Assembly: GCF_014651615.1 (NCBI RefSeq)
Contig: NZ_BMXF01000002.1
Location: 737,629-801,628 of the forward strand
Reading direction: 5' to 3'
DNA from: Persicitalea jodogahamensis
GTDB taxonomy: Bacteria; Bacteroidota; Bacteroidia; Cytophagales; Spirosomataceae
DNA length: 64,000 nt
The notes below the pieces were generated by a model, which was given only the letters and a program-made list of their open reading frames with translations, ran no database searches and was not told the origin of the DNA. Below, one piece after another: positions 43,642 to 50,892 of this stretch (its first letter is position 1; every line of letters begins with the position of its first letter). Position numbers and translations under genes: made by a program.

Positions 43642-44127
43642 TTAGTCTTCGGAACTACCTTTTTTGCTAGCTGTACCCGTTGAATCGGCCGATCTCGAAC
43701 GCAGATTGAAAAACTCAAAGCTGCTGCGGCTGTCCAGCGTATCCTCCATATCTTTGAGTTCTATTTGCAGGGCTTTGATCGACACGGAGATTTCTAAAAA
43801 AGACAAAGCCAGGGCGGTGATCTGCAAAACCAGGGCACCAATGAAAAGGATTCGGGCCGCCATAAAATGCTCCTGTAACAGCACCAGCATACAGACCGCG
43901 CTCAGCAGCAGGCTCAATACAGCCATTCCCTGGATCGTACGGATCAATCGCAATCGCATGTGCAGATTTCGGATCTGAGCCACCACGACGCCGTCGGGGT
44001 TTTGCTGAAACTGTTTGTGCAAGTCCCGGATAAGGTTGGCAATCGCCAGAAAGCGGTTTGTGAAGGCGATCATCAACAGCGAAACGGTGGAGAAAAGCAG
44101 GGCGGGAGTGCTGAGCGTGAGTTCCAT
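43642..44127 (-). CDS. DUF2721 membrane protein
   Basis: A 161-residue protein with three hydrophobic helices (about 8-24, 68-88 and 92-115). The start LSTPALLFSTVSLLMIAFTNR and the central RLIRTIQGMAVLSLLLS are family-like for DUF2721. Function is unknown. The C-terminal 30 residues are hydrophilic and Ser-rich (RSRSADSTGTASKKGSS). It converges with the 42935 gene with a five-base gap and is divergent from the Nudix gene, where a promoter box lies. Confidence 0.8.
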   Translation of the reverse strand: MELTLSTPALLFSTVSLLMIAFTNRFLAIANLIRDLHKQFQQNPDGVVVAQIRNLHMRLRLIRTIQGMAVLSLLLSAVCMLVLLQEHFMAARILFIGALVLQITALALSFLEISVSIKALQIELKDMEDTLDSRSSFEFFNLRSRSADSTGTASKKGSSED

Positions 44128-44161
44128 TGATAAGAAACAGTAAAAGCAAGTAAGGACCAGA

Positions 44162-44169
44162 CAAATATA
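44162..44169 (-). promoter_or_regulatory. -7 promoter box for the DUF2721 gene
   Basis: The minus strand reads TATATTTG, a perfect match to the consensus, 34 bases before the ATG at 44127. It ends only three bases before the start of the divergent Nudix gene. Confidence 0.5.
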
Positions 44170-44172
44170 CCA

Positions 44173-44841
44173 TTGGAAAAACTTACCGACTCACACAAGT
44201 ACCGTCTCTGGCGGAATAAACTTGAAAGCAACGGGCTGGATATCCAGAACATTGAAGAGGTCTATTCACGAAGAAATGGTCAGGGAGAAGTGTTGTTTTC
44301 GCTGCTGATGACTGACGCCACCACACCAGAGGGCGACAAAATTCCGCCGATTTGCTTTCTGAAAGGGGAGGTAGTTTGTGTTCTGGTCTGTTTTATTGAA
44401 GCAAAGACCCGGAAAAAGTACCTGCTGCTGGTAAAGCAGCGGCGCATCTGCGATGGCGGCTATTCTTATGAACATCCGGCTGGCATGCTGGACAGTGAAA
44501 GCGATCCCGCCGCAGTGGCTGCCCGCGAAGTCCACGAAGAAACGGGCCTCGAAGTGACCAAAGAACAACTGACGCGTCTGCTTCAACATGCCTGTTACCC
44601 TTCCACAGGCACCAGCGACGAGGCGATGTACTTTTTCTACTACGAAATTGAATTGCCCAAAAACCAAATCATGGCCTACCACGAGCAGAATATGGGCGTC
44701 GAATCTGACCATGAACGCATTACAACCCATGTTGTGCCCTTTATAGAAGGCCACCGACTGATTACCAACACGAATGGCATTCTATTGGATTACCTGTATC
44801 TGAAAGAAATCGGCGACTGGGCATTGCTTAAGCAGCTTTAA
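44173..44841 (+). CDS. Nudix hydrolase, ADP-ribose pyrophosphatase-like
   Basis: A 222-residue protein that should cleave a nucleoside diphosphate linked to another group. The Nudix helix reads GMLDSESDPAAVAAREVHEE followed by TGL (about 110-132). The REVHEETG core with the metal-binding glutamates is intact, but the first Glu of the consensus (G-x5-E) is Ser, with a Glu one position earlier. A TTG start at 44173 is used, since no ATG occurs before the conserved region. The HPAG segment in front resembles ADP-ribose-type enzymes. Confidence 0.82.
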   Translation: MEKLTDSHKYRLWRNKLESNGLDIQNIEEVYSRRNGQGEVLFSLLMTDATTPEGDKIPPICFLKGEVVCVLVCFIEAKTRKKYLLLVKQRRICDGGYSYEHPAGMLDSESDPAAVAAREVHEETGLEVTKEQLTRLLQHACYPSTGTSDEAMYFFYYEIELPKNQIMAYHEQNMGVESDHERITTHVVPFIEGHRLITNTNGILLDYLYLKEIGDWALLKQL

Positions 44842-44910
44842 GCAGAATAATTTTTAGCGAATTTGCCAGAAACCCTTCCCTGGATAGTACCACAATTTTA
44901 AAATTACGCC

Positions 44911-44918
44911 TATATTTG
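44911..44918 (+). promoter_or_regulatory. -7 promoter box for tRNA-Arg
   Basis: TATATTTG, a perfect consensus match, lies 16 bases before the tRNA 5' end. A T-rich stretch near 44896 is at the -33 position. Confidence 0.6.
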
Positions 44919-44934
44919 CAGCCCGATACCCCAA

Positions 44935-45006
44935 GCACCCGTAGTTCAATGGATAGAATTTCGGTTTCCGGTACCGACGATAGGGGTTCGAATCCCTTCG
45001 GGTGCA
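44935..45006 (+). tRNA. tRNA-Arg (anticodon CCG)
   Basis: The 72-base sequence folds into a complete cloverleaf. The acceptor stem GCACCCG (44935-44941) pairs perfectly with CGGGTGC, the D arm is GTTC/GAAT, the anticodon stem is TCGGT/ACCGA, and the loop TTCCGGT gives anticodon CCG, reading CGG. The T arm is AGGGG-TTCGAAT-CCCTT, and the discriminator is A. CCA is not encoded. Confidence 0.95.
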
Positions 45007-45013
45007 CTTGATT

Positions 45014-45049
45014 AATCCGCTAACTTATAAGTAGTTAGCGGATTTTTTT
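45014..45049 (+). terminator. terminator after tRNA-Arg
   Basis: Twelve-base perfect arms (45014-45025 and 45033-45044) with a seven-base loop and a seven-T run. It begins eight bases after the tRNA. Confidence 0.9.
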
Positions 45050-45063
45050 GTGCCTAGATTTGT

Positions 45064-46335
45064 CTAATACCCATACCACTCCCCCCACCACTGCGCCAGT
45101 CGCTTTCTGATTTCTTCTTCCCGCGCGTTGTGACCTGGTTTGTAGATCGGTGTTCCTTGTATCTCTTCCGGCAGGAAATTCTGACGGGTAAAGTTCCCTT
45201 CGTAATTATGCGAGTACTTGTAATCTTTGCCATAACCGATTTGCTTCAACAGCTTGGTCGGGGCATTGCGCAAGGCTAACGGGACGGGCAGGTGGGCCGT
45301 TTTCTCGGCCAGCGCAATGGCTTGGTCGATGGCCAGGTAGCTGGCGTTGCTCTTGGGCGAAGTGGCCAGGTACACGGCCACCTGCGACAGGATGATGCGG
45401 CACTCGGGGTAGCCAATGGCTTTTACGGCCTGGATGCAGGCGTTGGCCACAATCATGGCGGTGGGATTGGCATTGCCAATATCCTCAGAAGCCATAATGA
45501 GCATCCGCCGCGCGATGAACACCGGGTCTTCCCCGGCCACAATCATGCGGGCCATCCAGTAGAGCGCGGCATTGGGGTCACCGCCGCGCAGGGACTTGAT
45601 AAAGGCCGAAATGATATCATAATGCTGCTCGCCCGATTTATCGTAACGGGCCATGCTTTGCTGGGCTATCTCCGTTACGAGTTCGTCGGTGATGCTGATG
45701 CTTTCTTTTGCGCCTTCGCCCATCACGACGAGTTCAAGCAGGTTTAGTAGTTTGCGCCCGTCGCCGCCGGATAAGCGAAACAGGGCATCGTATGATTCAA
45801 ACGTGATGGACTTTTGCTTTAACCAGCTGTCTTTTTCCAAAGCACGCTCCACCAATTCACGCAATTCCTTTTCGCCGAGCGCTTCCAGAATATACACCTG
45901 GCAGCGCGACAGCAGGGCGGAGTTTACCTCAAAAGATGGATTCTCGGTCGTAGCGCCAATGAGCGTGATTTGACCCTTTTCTACGGCCCCGAGCAGGGCG
46001 TCTTGCTGGCTTTTATTATAGCGGTGGATTTCGTCAATAAACAGGATAGGGGAGAACAATCCCATCGGCCGATTCAGTATTTCCCGTAAATCTTTCACGC
46101 CCGAGCTTACTGCACTCAAACTATGGAAAGGGCGCTTAGTGGCTTCGGCAATCAGGAAAGCCAGGGTAGTTTTGCCTACGCCCGGAGGTCCCCACAGAAT
46201 GAGCGACGGGATCGTATTGCTCTCGATGGCCCGGCGCAGCGGACCGTTCGGCCCGACCAGTTTTTCCTGTCCAACGTAATCGTTCAGGGCGTGCGGGCGC
46301 ATTCTTTCGGCTAACGGGGCAGTATTGGGGTGCAT
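45064..46335 (-). CDS. rarA: replication-associated recombination ATPase RarA/MgsA
   Basis: A 423-residue AAA+ ATPase of the RarA/WRNIP1 family, which acts at stalled replication forks with SSB. Walker A is GPPGVGKTT (about 49-57), Walker B is FIDEIHRYNKSQQDALL (about 99-115), with sensor 1 GATTENPSFEVNSALLSRC (about 127-145). The C-terminal helical part with YWMARMIVAGEDP, the RRM(L)IMASEDIGNANP block and GYGKDYKYSHNYEG is typical. Normal length. Convergent with the tRNA terminator. Confidence 0.95.
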   Translation of the reverse strand: MHPNTAPLAERMRPHALNDYVGQEKLVGPNGPLRRAIESNTIPSLILWGPPGVGKTTLAFLIAEATKRPFHSLSAVSSGVKDLREILNRPMGLFSPILFIDEIHRYNKSQQDALLGAVEKGQITLIGATTENPSFEVNSALLSRCQVYILEALGEKELRELVERALEKDSWLKQKSITFESYDALFRLSGGDGRKLLNLLELVVMGEGAKESISITDELVTEIAQQSMARYDKSGEQHYDIISAFIKSLRGGDPNAALYWMARMIVAGEDPVFIARRMLIMASEDIGNANPTAMIVANACIQAVKAIGYPECRIILSQVAVYLATSPKSNASYLAIDQAIALAEKTAHLPVPLALRNAPTKLLKQIGYGKDYKYSHNYEGNFTRQNFLPEEIQGTPIYKPGHNAREEEIRKRLAQWWGEWYGY

Positions 46336-46456
46336 GTTTTTTTTTGATGGCGAAGGTAATCAGAAGGGGGAAAGGATAAAATCTCTTTCCGACTTTTGCT
46401 AAAAACAGAATGCTGGGCAAGCTTTTTAAATACCTTCAACCAGTATATTTATTAAA

Positions 46457-47236
46457 ATGCACAAAATGAAACAACAACTTCAACGCGAACGCAACCGACT
46501 TCTCTACGCTATCGACCGCCTGCTCGACGGTCCAATGATCTTTCTGGGATTTGTGTGGCTGGTGCTGCTGATTGTTGATTTGATCTGGGGCTTGTCCAAA
46601 ACACTGGATTACATCAGTATCACGATCTGGATTCTATTCATTATCGACTTCATCGTCAAGTTTATCCTCGCTCCTGCCAAGCTGGACTACGTCAGGAAAA
46701 ATTGGCTCACGGCGATTTCGCTAATCATTCCGGCGCTACGGGTATTCCGCATTTTCAGGTTTTTGCGGGTACTGCGTAGTTTGCGCGGGCTGCGGTTGGT
46801 CAGGATCGTGTCTTCACTTAACCGCAGCATGAAGAGCCTGTCAGCCACCATGAAACGGCGGGCGTTTGGCTACGTGGTACTTCTGTCGCTGGTCGTCACG
46901 TTCACGGGAGCAGCCGGAATGTATGCTATAGAACAGCCCGCGCCCGGGTTCGATAGCTACGGTATGGCGCTTTGGTGGACCGCCATGCGCGTGACTACGG
47001 CCGGCAGCGAGTACTCTCCCACCACACCGGAAGGGCGTGGCCTGGCTTTCCTGATCACCCTATTCGGCTTTGCTATTTTTGGGTATGTGACAGCCACACT
47101 GGCGACATTTTTCATTGGTCGCGATGCCGAAGAAAAGAATGCGCCCGTAGCCGGCGCCAGCGACGTAGCAGAACTACGTAAAGAAATCGCGCTGCTGACA
47201 CGGACGATCAATGAGATGAAAGATAAACTGGCTTAA
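46457..47236 (+). CDS. voltage-gated-type ion channel with unusual selectivity filter
   Basis: A 259-residue six-helix ion-transporter protein. S4 carries Arg at every third position (from Arg95 in LRVFRIFRFLRVLRSLR to about Arg117), so it is voltage-sensor-like. The pore region WWTAMRVTTAGSEYSPTT (173-190) has TTAGSEY where potassium channels have T-V-G-Y-G-D, so ion selectivity is uncertain. The last 25 residues (ELRKEIALLTRTINEMKDKL) form a likely coiled coil for tetramer assembly. An alternative ATG lies at 46466. Its stop overlaps that of the convergent DUF1622 gene by four bases. Confidence 0.85.
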   Translation: MHKMKQQLQRERNRLLYAIDRLLDGPMIFLGFVWLVLLIVDLIWGLSKTLDYISITIWILFIIDFIVKFILAPAKLDYVRKNWLTAISLIIPALRVFRIFRFLRVLRSLRGLRLVRIVSSLNRSMKSLSATMKRRAFGYVVLLSLVVTFTGAAGMYAIEQPAPGFDSYGMALWWTAMRVTTAGSEYSPTTPEGRGLAFLITLFGFAIFGYVTATLATFFIGRDAEEKNAPVAGASDVAELRKEIALLTRTINEMKDKLA

Positions 47237-47628
47237 GCCTTATCTGTTCGAGTGGTAGAGAAGTGGTCGGCCTGGTTTCTGGTCAGCCCGATTCGGTCGT
47301 TTTCACCCGAATTCTTCAATTCCCTTTCCAGAAAGTAGTTGAGGGCCGTCCGCAACGTGGCGATGGCGGCTAGTTTCCCGATCTCGTCCCAGGTGGGCGC
47401 AATGGCCGTAGCCAGGATATCGGCGCCCAGCAGTAGTTCAAGCGACACGGTGAGTGAACTACCGAAACGGATGCGGATGTCCTGAATGGAACGGCCAGAG
47501 TTAGGTTTCGTGAAGTTGAGGATGTACGCGTAAAGGAATTGTAACAGCGCGACACCGATTACAACGGCAGCCAGGATTTCAATAAAAGCGCTGAGGTGTT
47601 TCGTTACTATTTCGGCAAGCTCTTGCAT
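47233..47628 (-). CDS. DUF1622 membrane protein
   Basis: A 131-residue protein with a first membrane helix (about 13-32, IEILAAVVIGVALLQFLYAY), the block IRIRFGSSLTVSLELLLGADILATA (about 47-71) that is typical of DUF1622, and a helical stretch with LRTALNYFLERELK. The function of the family is not known; Glu/Asp residues within helices suggest transport. It lies 11 bases after the potassium channel gene on the same strand, so the two are probably co-transcribed. Confidence 0.85.
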   Translation of the reverse strand: MQELAEIVTKHLSAFIEILAAVVIGVALLQFLYAYILNFTKPNSGRSIQDIRIRFGSSLTVSLELLLGADILATAIAPTWDEIGKLAAIATLRTALNYFLERELKNSGENDRIGLTRNQADHFSTTRTDKA

Positions 47629-47639
47629 AGTAGTATTAT

Positions 47640-48356
47640 TTATGGCGAATCTGGTGGTGTAGATTCTTCGTGCTCGTTGGCGAAGGTAGTTTTGGCCGAG
47701 AACTTACTGATAAGAATTCCGACTAATACTACGGAATAAAACTGCCCGATGATACCTACAAAAGCTGTGAGTAGCTTGACGTAGTGCGCCTCGGGTGTAA
47801 TGTCGCCAAAACCTATACTGGTGAAAGTCACACTGTTGAAATAAACAAGGTCCATGAACACAGCGGCTTGGCTGGAATAGTCAATTCCGTTGAGTGCCTG
47901 AGTATCCTTATCCTCATAAACAAATACTTGCATGAGGAAGACGCTGATTTCCAGCAAGAGAAAATAACCGCAGGCAGAAGCTGTTATAAGATCTTTATTT
48001 ATATAGCCGGGACGAATCAGGAAGGCGATTATTTCCCGAAAGATGAAGGAAAAGAATATCACGTAGGCGATGTTCAGACTTAGCATGAAATAGGGCAGGC
48101 GACCAAAAAATGGCAGCGCTATGGGTAAGATCAGCACTACCACGAACAGGATATCGCGCACGATCTTCTTCCACCGACCTTTTTTGACAAAAATCCCCAC
48201 GCTGGCCATGCCCACAACGAGAATATTGATGGGCCAAATTACCTTGGCGTAAAAATCAACGTCTTCCAGAAACACCCCAATGAACAGATGCTGAATCAGC
48301 GACACGAGAAGTACCTCGTACTTATGCACATGCAGCCAGGCAAGAATTTTTTTCAT
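47640..48356 (-). CDS. two-pore-domain-type potassium channel protein
   Basis: A 238-residue membrane protein with about six helices; the pore motif is canonical: FTSIGFGDITP (178-188) preceded by a pore helix and followed by a final helix (FVGIIGQFYSVVLVGILIS). It belongs to the Ion_trans_2 group of potassium channels and lacks a cytoplasmic RCK domain. The first helices are rather irregular, and there is no arginine-rich S4. It forms an operon with the DUF1622 gene. Potassium efflux or membrane potential control is the expected role. Confidence 0.85.
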   Translation of the reverse strand: MKKILAWLHVHKYEVLLVSLIQHLFIGVFLEDVDFYAKVIWPINILVVGMASVGIFVKKGRWKKIVRDILFVVVLILPIALPFFGRLPYFMLSLNIAYVIFFSFIFREIIAFLIRPGYINKDLITASACGYFLLLEISVFLMQVFVYEDKDTQALNGIDYSSQAAVFMDLVYFNSVTFTSIGFGDITPEAHYVKLLTAFVGIIGQFYSVVLVGILISKFSAKTTFANEHEESTPPDSP

Positions 48357-48461
48357 GTTGCTAAGATAATCTTAATTCTGCATCTAAACATGCCTGTCCT
48401 GTTGCATAAAAAAAGGCCAGCGTTTCCACTGGCCAAAGTAATTTTCAAATAGACTCTCTTC

Positions 48462-49526
48462 TCAATTTCGCATTCGCACCAGTTTTTCGTAGTTCAGAAT
48501 GGTGATCAAACTGCCCTTCATCTCCACCAATTTTTCGTGCTTGAAATCGGAGAGCGTGCGGATGACGGTTTCGGTCGCCGTGCCGACGAGCGAGGCGATA
48601 TCTTCGCGGGTGATCGCCATCGAAAATGGCCGTTCTTTGTCGGCCTGATAGCGCTGAGCCAGCATGACGAGCGCCTCAGCCACCCGCTTCCGGACGGAGT
48701 TATAGGCAAGCTGAAGCAGTCGTTCCTCGCGCTCCTTCACCTCGTTGGAGAGCATTTTGATAAACCGGGACGACACCTCCCGGTTTGCCTGAAGCAGTTC
48801 AAAGAAATCCTCCTTGGGAACAATGGCCACCTGCGATTCTTCCAGCGCCACGGCAGAGTCCTGGTAAGGTGTTTCCTGCAACAAGTCCACGTAGCCGAAG
48901 AAATCCCCTTCCTTATACAAATCGGTGATGAACTCCTTGCCGGATTCATTGGCACGGTAGGCCTTTATTTTTCCCTCGATCAAAAAGAAAATTCCGGTTG
49001 GAAAACTACCTTCGGTAAAAATGGTTTCCTTCTTTCTGAATGACTTGATCCGCTTTTCTTCAGTCAATTTGTGCAAAGCATCATTGCCGCGCACTTCCTG
49101 CATGAAGGCATCAAGCCCCTCAACGGTGCGGCTGAACCCCGCCCGCAGCCGTTCAGTTTTCTGAAGCCGCACCTCTACGGCGTTCAGAAGCTCAATGTCG
49201 TCGTAAGGCTTGGTGAGGTAATCGTCGGCGCCCATCGTCATGCCCTTGCGCTGGTCGGTGCGTTCGGCTTTGGCGGTCAGGAAAATGAAGGGGATACCAG
49301 CCGTGTGATCATCTTTGCCCAGCATGTGCAGCACCCCGTAACCGTCGAGTTCGGGCATCATAATATCACAGATGATAAGGTCGGGCTGCTCGTGCTGAGC
49401 CAGTTTCACCCCTTCCTTGCCATTGGTGGCAGTCACGACTTTGTAATTGGCCAGTTCCAGAATTTCGGCGGTATTCTCCCGCATTTCGGGATTGTCTTCA
49501 ATCAGCAAAATTTTCTTTTCGTTCAT
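48462..49526 (-). CDS. response regulator with receiver domain fused to a CRP/FNR-type regulator
   Basis: A 354-residue protein: a receiver domain (1-122) with phospho-acceptor Asp54 (IICDIMMPELDG), a linker helix, a cyclic-nucleotide-binding-type beta roll (about 150-260), and a Crp-type winged helix (about 285-354) with ITREDIASLVGTATETVIRTL. The recognition helix TATETVIR lacks Arg at the CRP position 180 and is more FNR-like. An in-frame ATG at 49607 would overlap the kinase gene by 71 bases; the receiver start MNEKKILLIEDN at 49526 is preferred. The gene follows the sensor kinase by ten bases and lies beside hemN and cbb3 oxidase genes. Confidence 0.88.
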   Translation of the reverse strand: MNEKKILLIEDNPEMRENTAEILELANYKVVTATNGKEGVKLAQHEQPDLIICDIMMPELDGYGVLHMLGKDDHTAGIPFIFLTAKAERTDQRKGMTMGADDYLTKPYDDIELLNAVEVRLQKTERLRAGFSRTVEGLDAFMQEVRGNDALHKLTEEKRIKSFRKKETIFTEGSFPTGIFFLIEGKIKAYRANESGKEFITDLYKEGDFFGYVDLLQETPYQDSAVALEESQVAIVPKEDFFELLQANREVSSRFIKMLSNEVKEREERLLQLAYNSVRKRVAEALVMLAQRYQADKERPFSMAITREDIASLVGTATETVIRTLSDFKHEKLVEMKGSLITILNYEKLVRMRN

Positions 49527-49536
49527 AGCAGCAGGT

Positions 49537-50793
49537 TTAGGCTTCGGTGGGCGAGACCGTGGGGAGTCTGACGATGAATGTCGTGCCGGTATCCGGCGCG
49601 CTTTCAAATGAGATTTCGCCGTTCATCAGGTCGATATATTTCTTGACAATATTGAGTCCCAGCCCGGTCCCCTGGGCATTCCCGGCATTATGGGCTCGGA
49701 AAAATCGATTGAAGACGTGCGGTTGGTCACTCACGGGAATGCCAATGCCCTGATCTTTAATGGTGAAAAATACATTTCCGTCTTCCACGCGGGTGTGCAG
49801 GTGGATTTCGGTCTGCTGGGCTGAGTACTTGATGGCGTTGCTAAGCAGGTTGATCAGTACATTATGCACCAGGTGCTGGTCGAGCCAGGTTTCTGCTGCG
49901 CCCTGGTGCTGGTAGTCGATACGCTGGCCGATTTTACAAATGCCCTTCATTTCTTCGAGCAATTCGAGACAAAAAACCGGCAAGTCTACCTGCATCGGGA
50001 CACTGTGCATATGCCCTTCTTCAAGCTTGCCGATGGAAAGAAAATCGTTTAAGATCCCGGTCAGGTTATTCACGGCCGACTTGATGCGCTGCACATGCTT
50101 TTGGCGTTTTTCGTCCTCTTCCCTGCTTACGTACCGGCCAATGAGCGATGCCGACGACAGGATGGTGGCCAGTGGGGTACGGAACTCGTGTGATGCAATA
50201 GTAACGAACTGGCTTTTCATGTCGTTGAGTTCGCGCTCTTTTTCCAGAGCCCGCAGTGCTTCCTTTTGTGATTCTTCCAGTTTCAGGAGCGTTTCGGCCA
50301 GTTCCCGGGTGCGCTGCTCGACCCGCGTTTCCAGTTCGGTGTTCAGTTTTTGAATTTCGCTGTTGGCCGCCAGAATATCACTCTCGTGCTTTTTTCGCTC
50401 TGTGATATCCACCACAAAGGCCACTACGAAATCTCCCTCGCTGGTGGAAAATGGACTGAGACTCACTTCCACCGGAAATTCGGTTCCATCACTCTTGCGG
50501 CCGAAAAGGTCGCGGTTGTGGCCCATGCCCCGGGCACGCGGCTCCTTCATGTAGTTGTCACGCAGATGAACGTGATGATGCGCCGCGGGAATCGGCACCA
50601 GAAGTTCTATCTTGTTACCCACCAACTCCTCCTCTTTGTAATCAAAAAGTCGCTTCGCCGTCGGGTTTACCATGGCGATCGTACCCTTTCCATCCACGAC
50701 CACTATGCCCTCCGTCGCGTACTTAAAGAGCGCATTGAGCATCTCGATATGCCGCATTATTTCTTCAGTATGTTTACTATATACTGCGAACAT
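49537..50793 (-). CDS. PAS-domain sensor histidine kinase
   Basis: A 418-residue soluble kinase. A PAS domain (about 17-130) resembles that of FixL, but the position of FixL's haem histidine is Arg here (EPRARGMG), so haem sensing is not supported. A coiled coil (about 135-195) leads to the H box ASHEFRTPLATILSS (about 206), N box NVLINLLSNAIKYS, G1 IKDQGIGIP and G2 GTGLGLNIV. It has no membrane segment. An alternative ATG is at 50757. It forms an operon with the receiver-CRP protein downstream and probably phosphorylates it. Confidence 0.88.
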   Translation of the reverse strand: MFAVYSKHTEEIMRHIEMLNALFKYATEGIVVVDGKGTIAMVNPTAKRLFDYKEEELVGNKIELLVPIPAAHHHVHLRDNYMKEPRARGMGHNRDLFGRKSDGTEFPVEVSLSPFSTSEGDFVVAFVVDITERKKHESDILAANSEIQKLNTELETRVEQRTRELAETLLKLEESQKEALRALEKERELNDMKSQFVTIASHEFRTPLATILSSASLIGRYVSREEDEKRQKHVQRIKSAVNNLTGILNDFLSIGKLEEGHMHSVPMQVDLPVFCLELLEEMKGICKIGQRIDYQHQGAAETWLDQHLVHNVLINLLSNAIKYSAQQTEIHLHTRVEDGNVFFTIKDQGIGIPVSDQPHVFNRFFRAHNAGNAQGTGLGLNIVKKYIDLMNGEISFESAPDTGTTFIVRLPTVSPTEA

Positions 50794-50826
50794 ACAAAAA
50801 AGGAGTCTAGTAGTGGTAAAGGGGTG

Positions 50827-50888
50827 AAGTACCCGATGGGGAAAGTGATGGTGCTGAGGTACTTTGGGGTTTAGCTGCTCTGGTACTT
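50827..50888. repeat. inverted and direct GGTACTT copies between hemN and the kinase gene
   Basis: The 99-base gap holds AAGTACC at 50827-50833 and GGTACTT at 50858-50864 and 50882-50888. The first and either later copy form an inverted pair. Three copies in 62 bases is far above chance; see the finding on this word. Confidence 0.6.
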
Positions 50889-50892
50889 TTTT

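Noticed and set aside
44935-46335. tRNA-Arg as attachment site of a genomic island
   Set aside because: No integrase gene and no repeat of the tRNA 3' end were found in the window; the next gene is rarA.
50390-50757. FixL-type haem PAS domain in the kinase
   Set aside because: The residue aligned with the haem-binding His is Arg.
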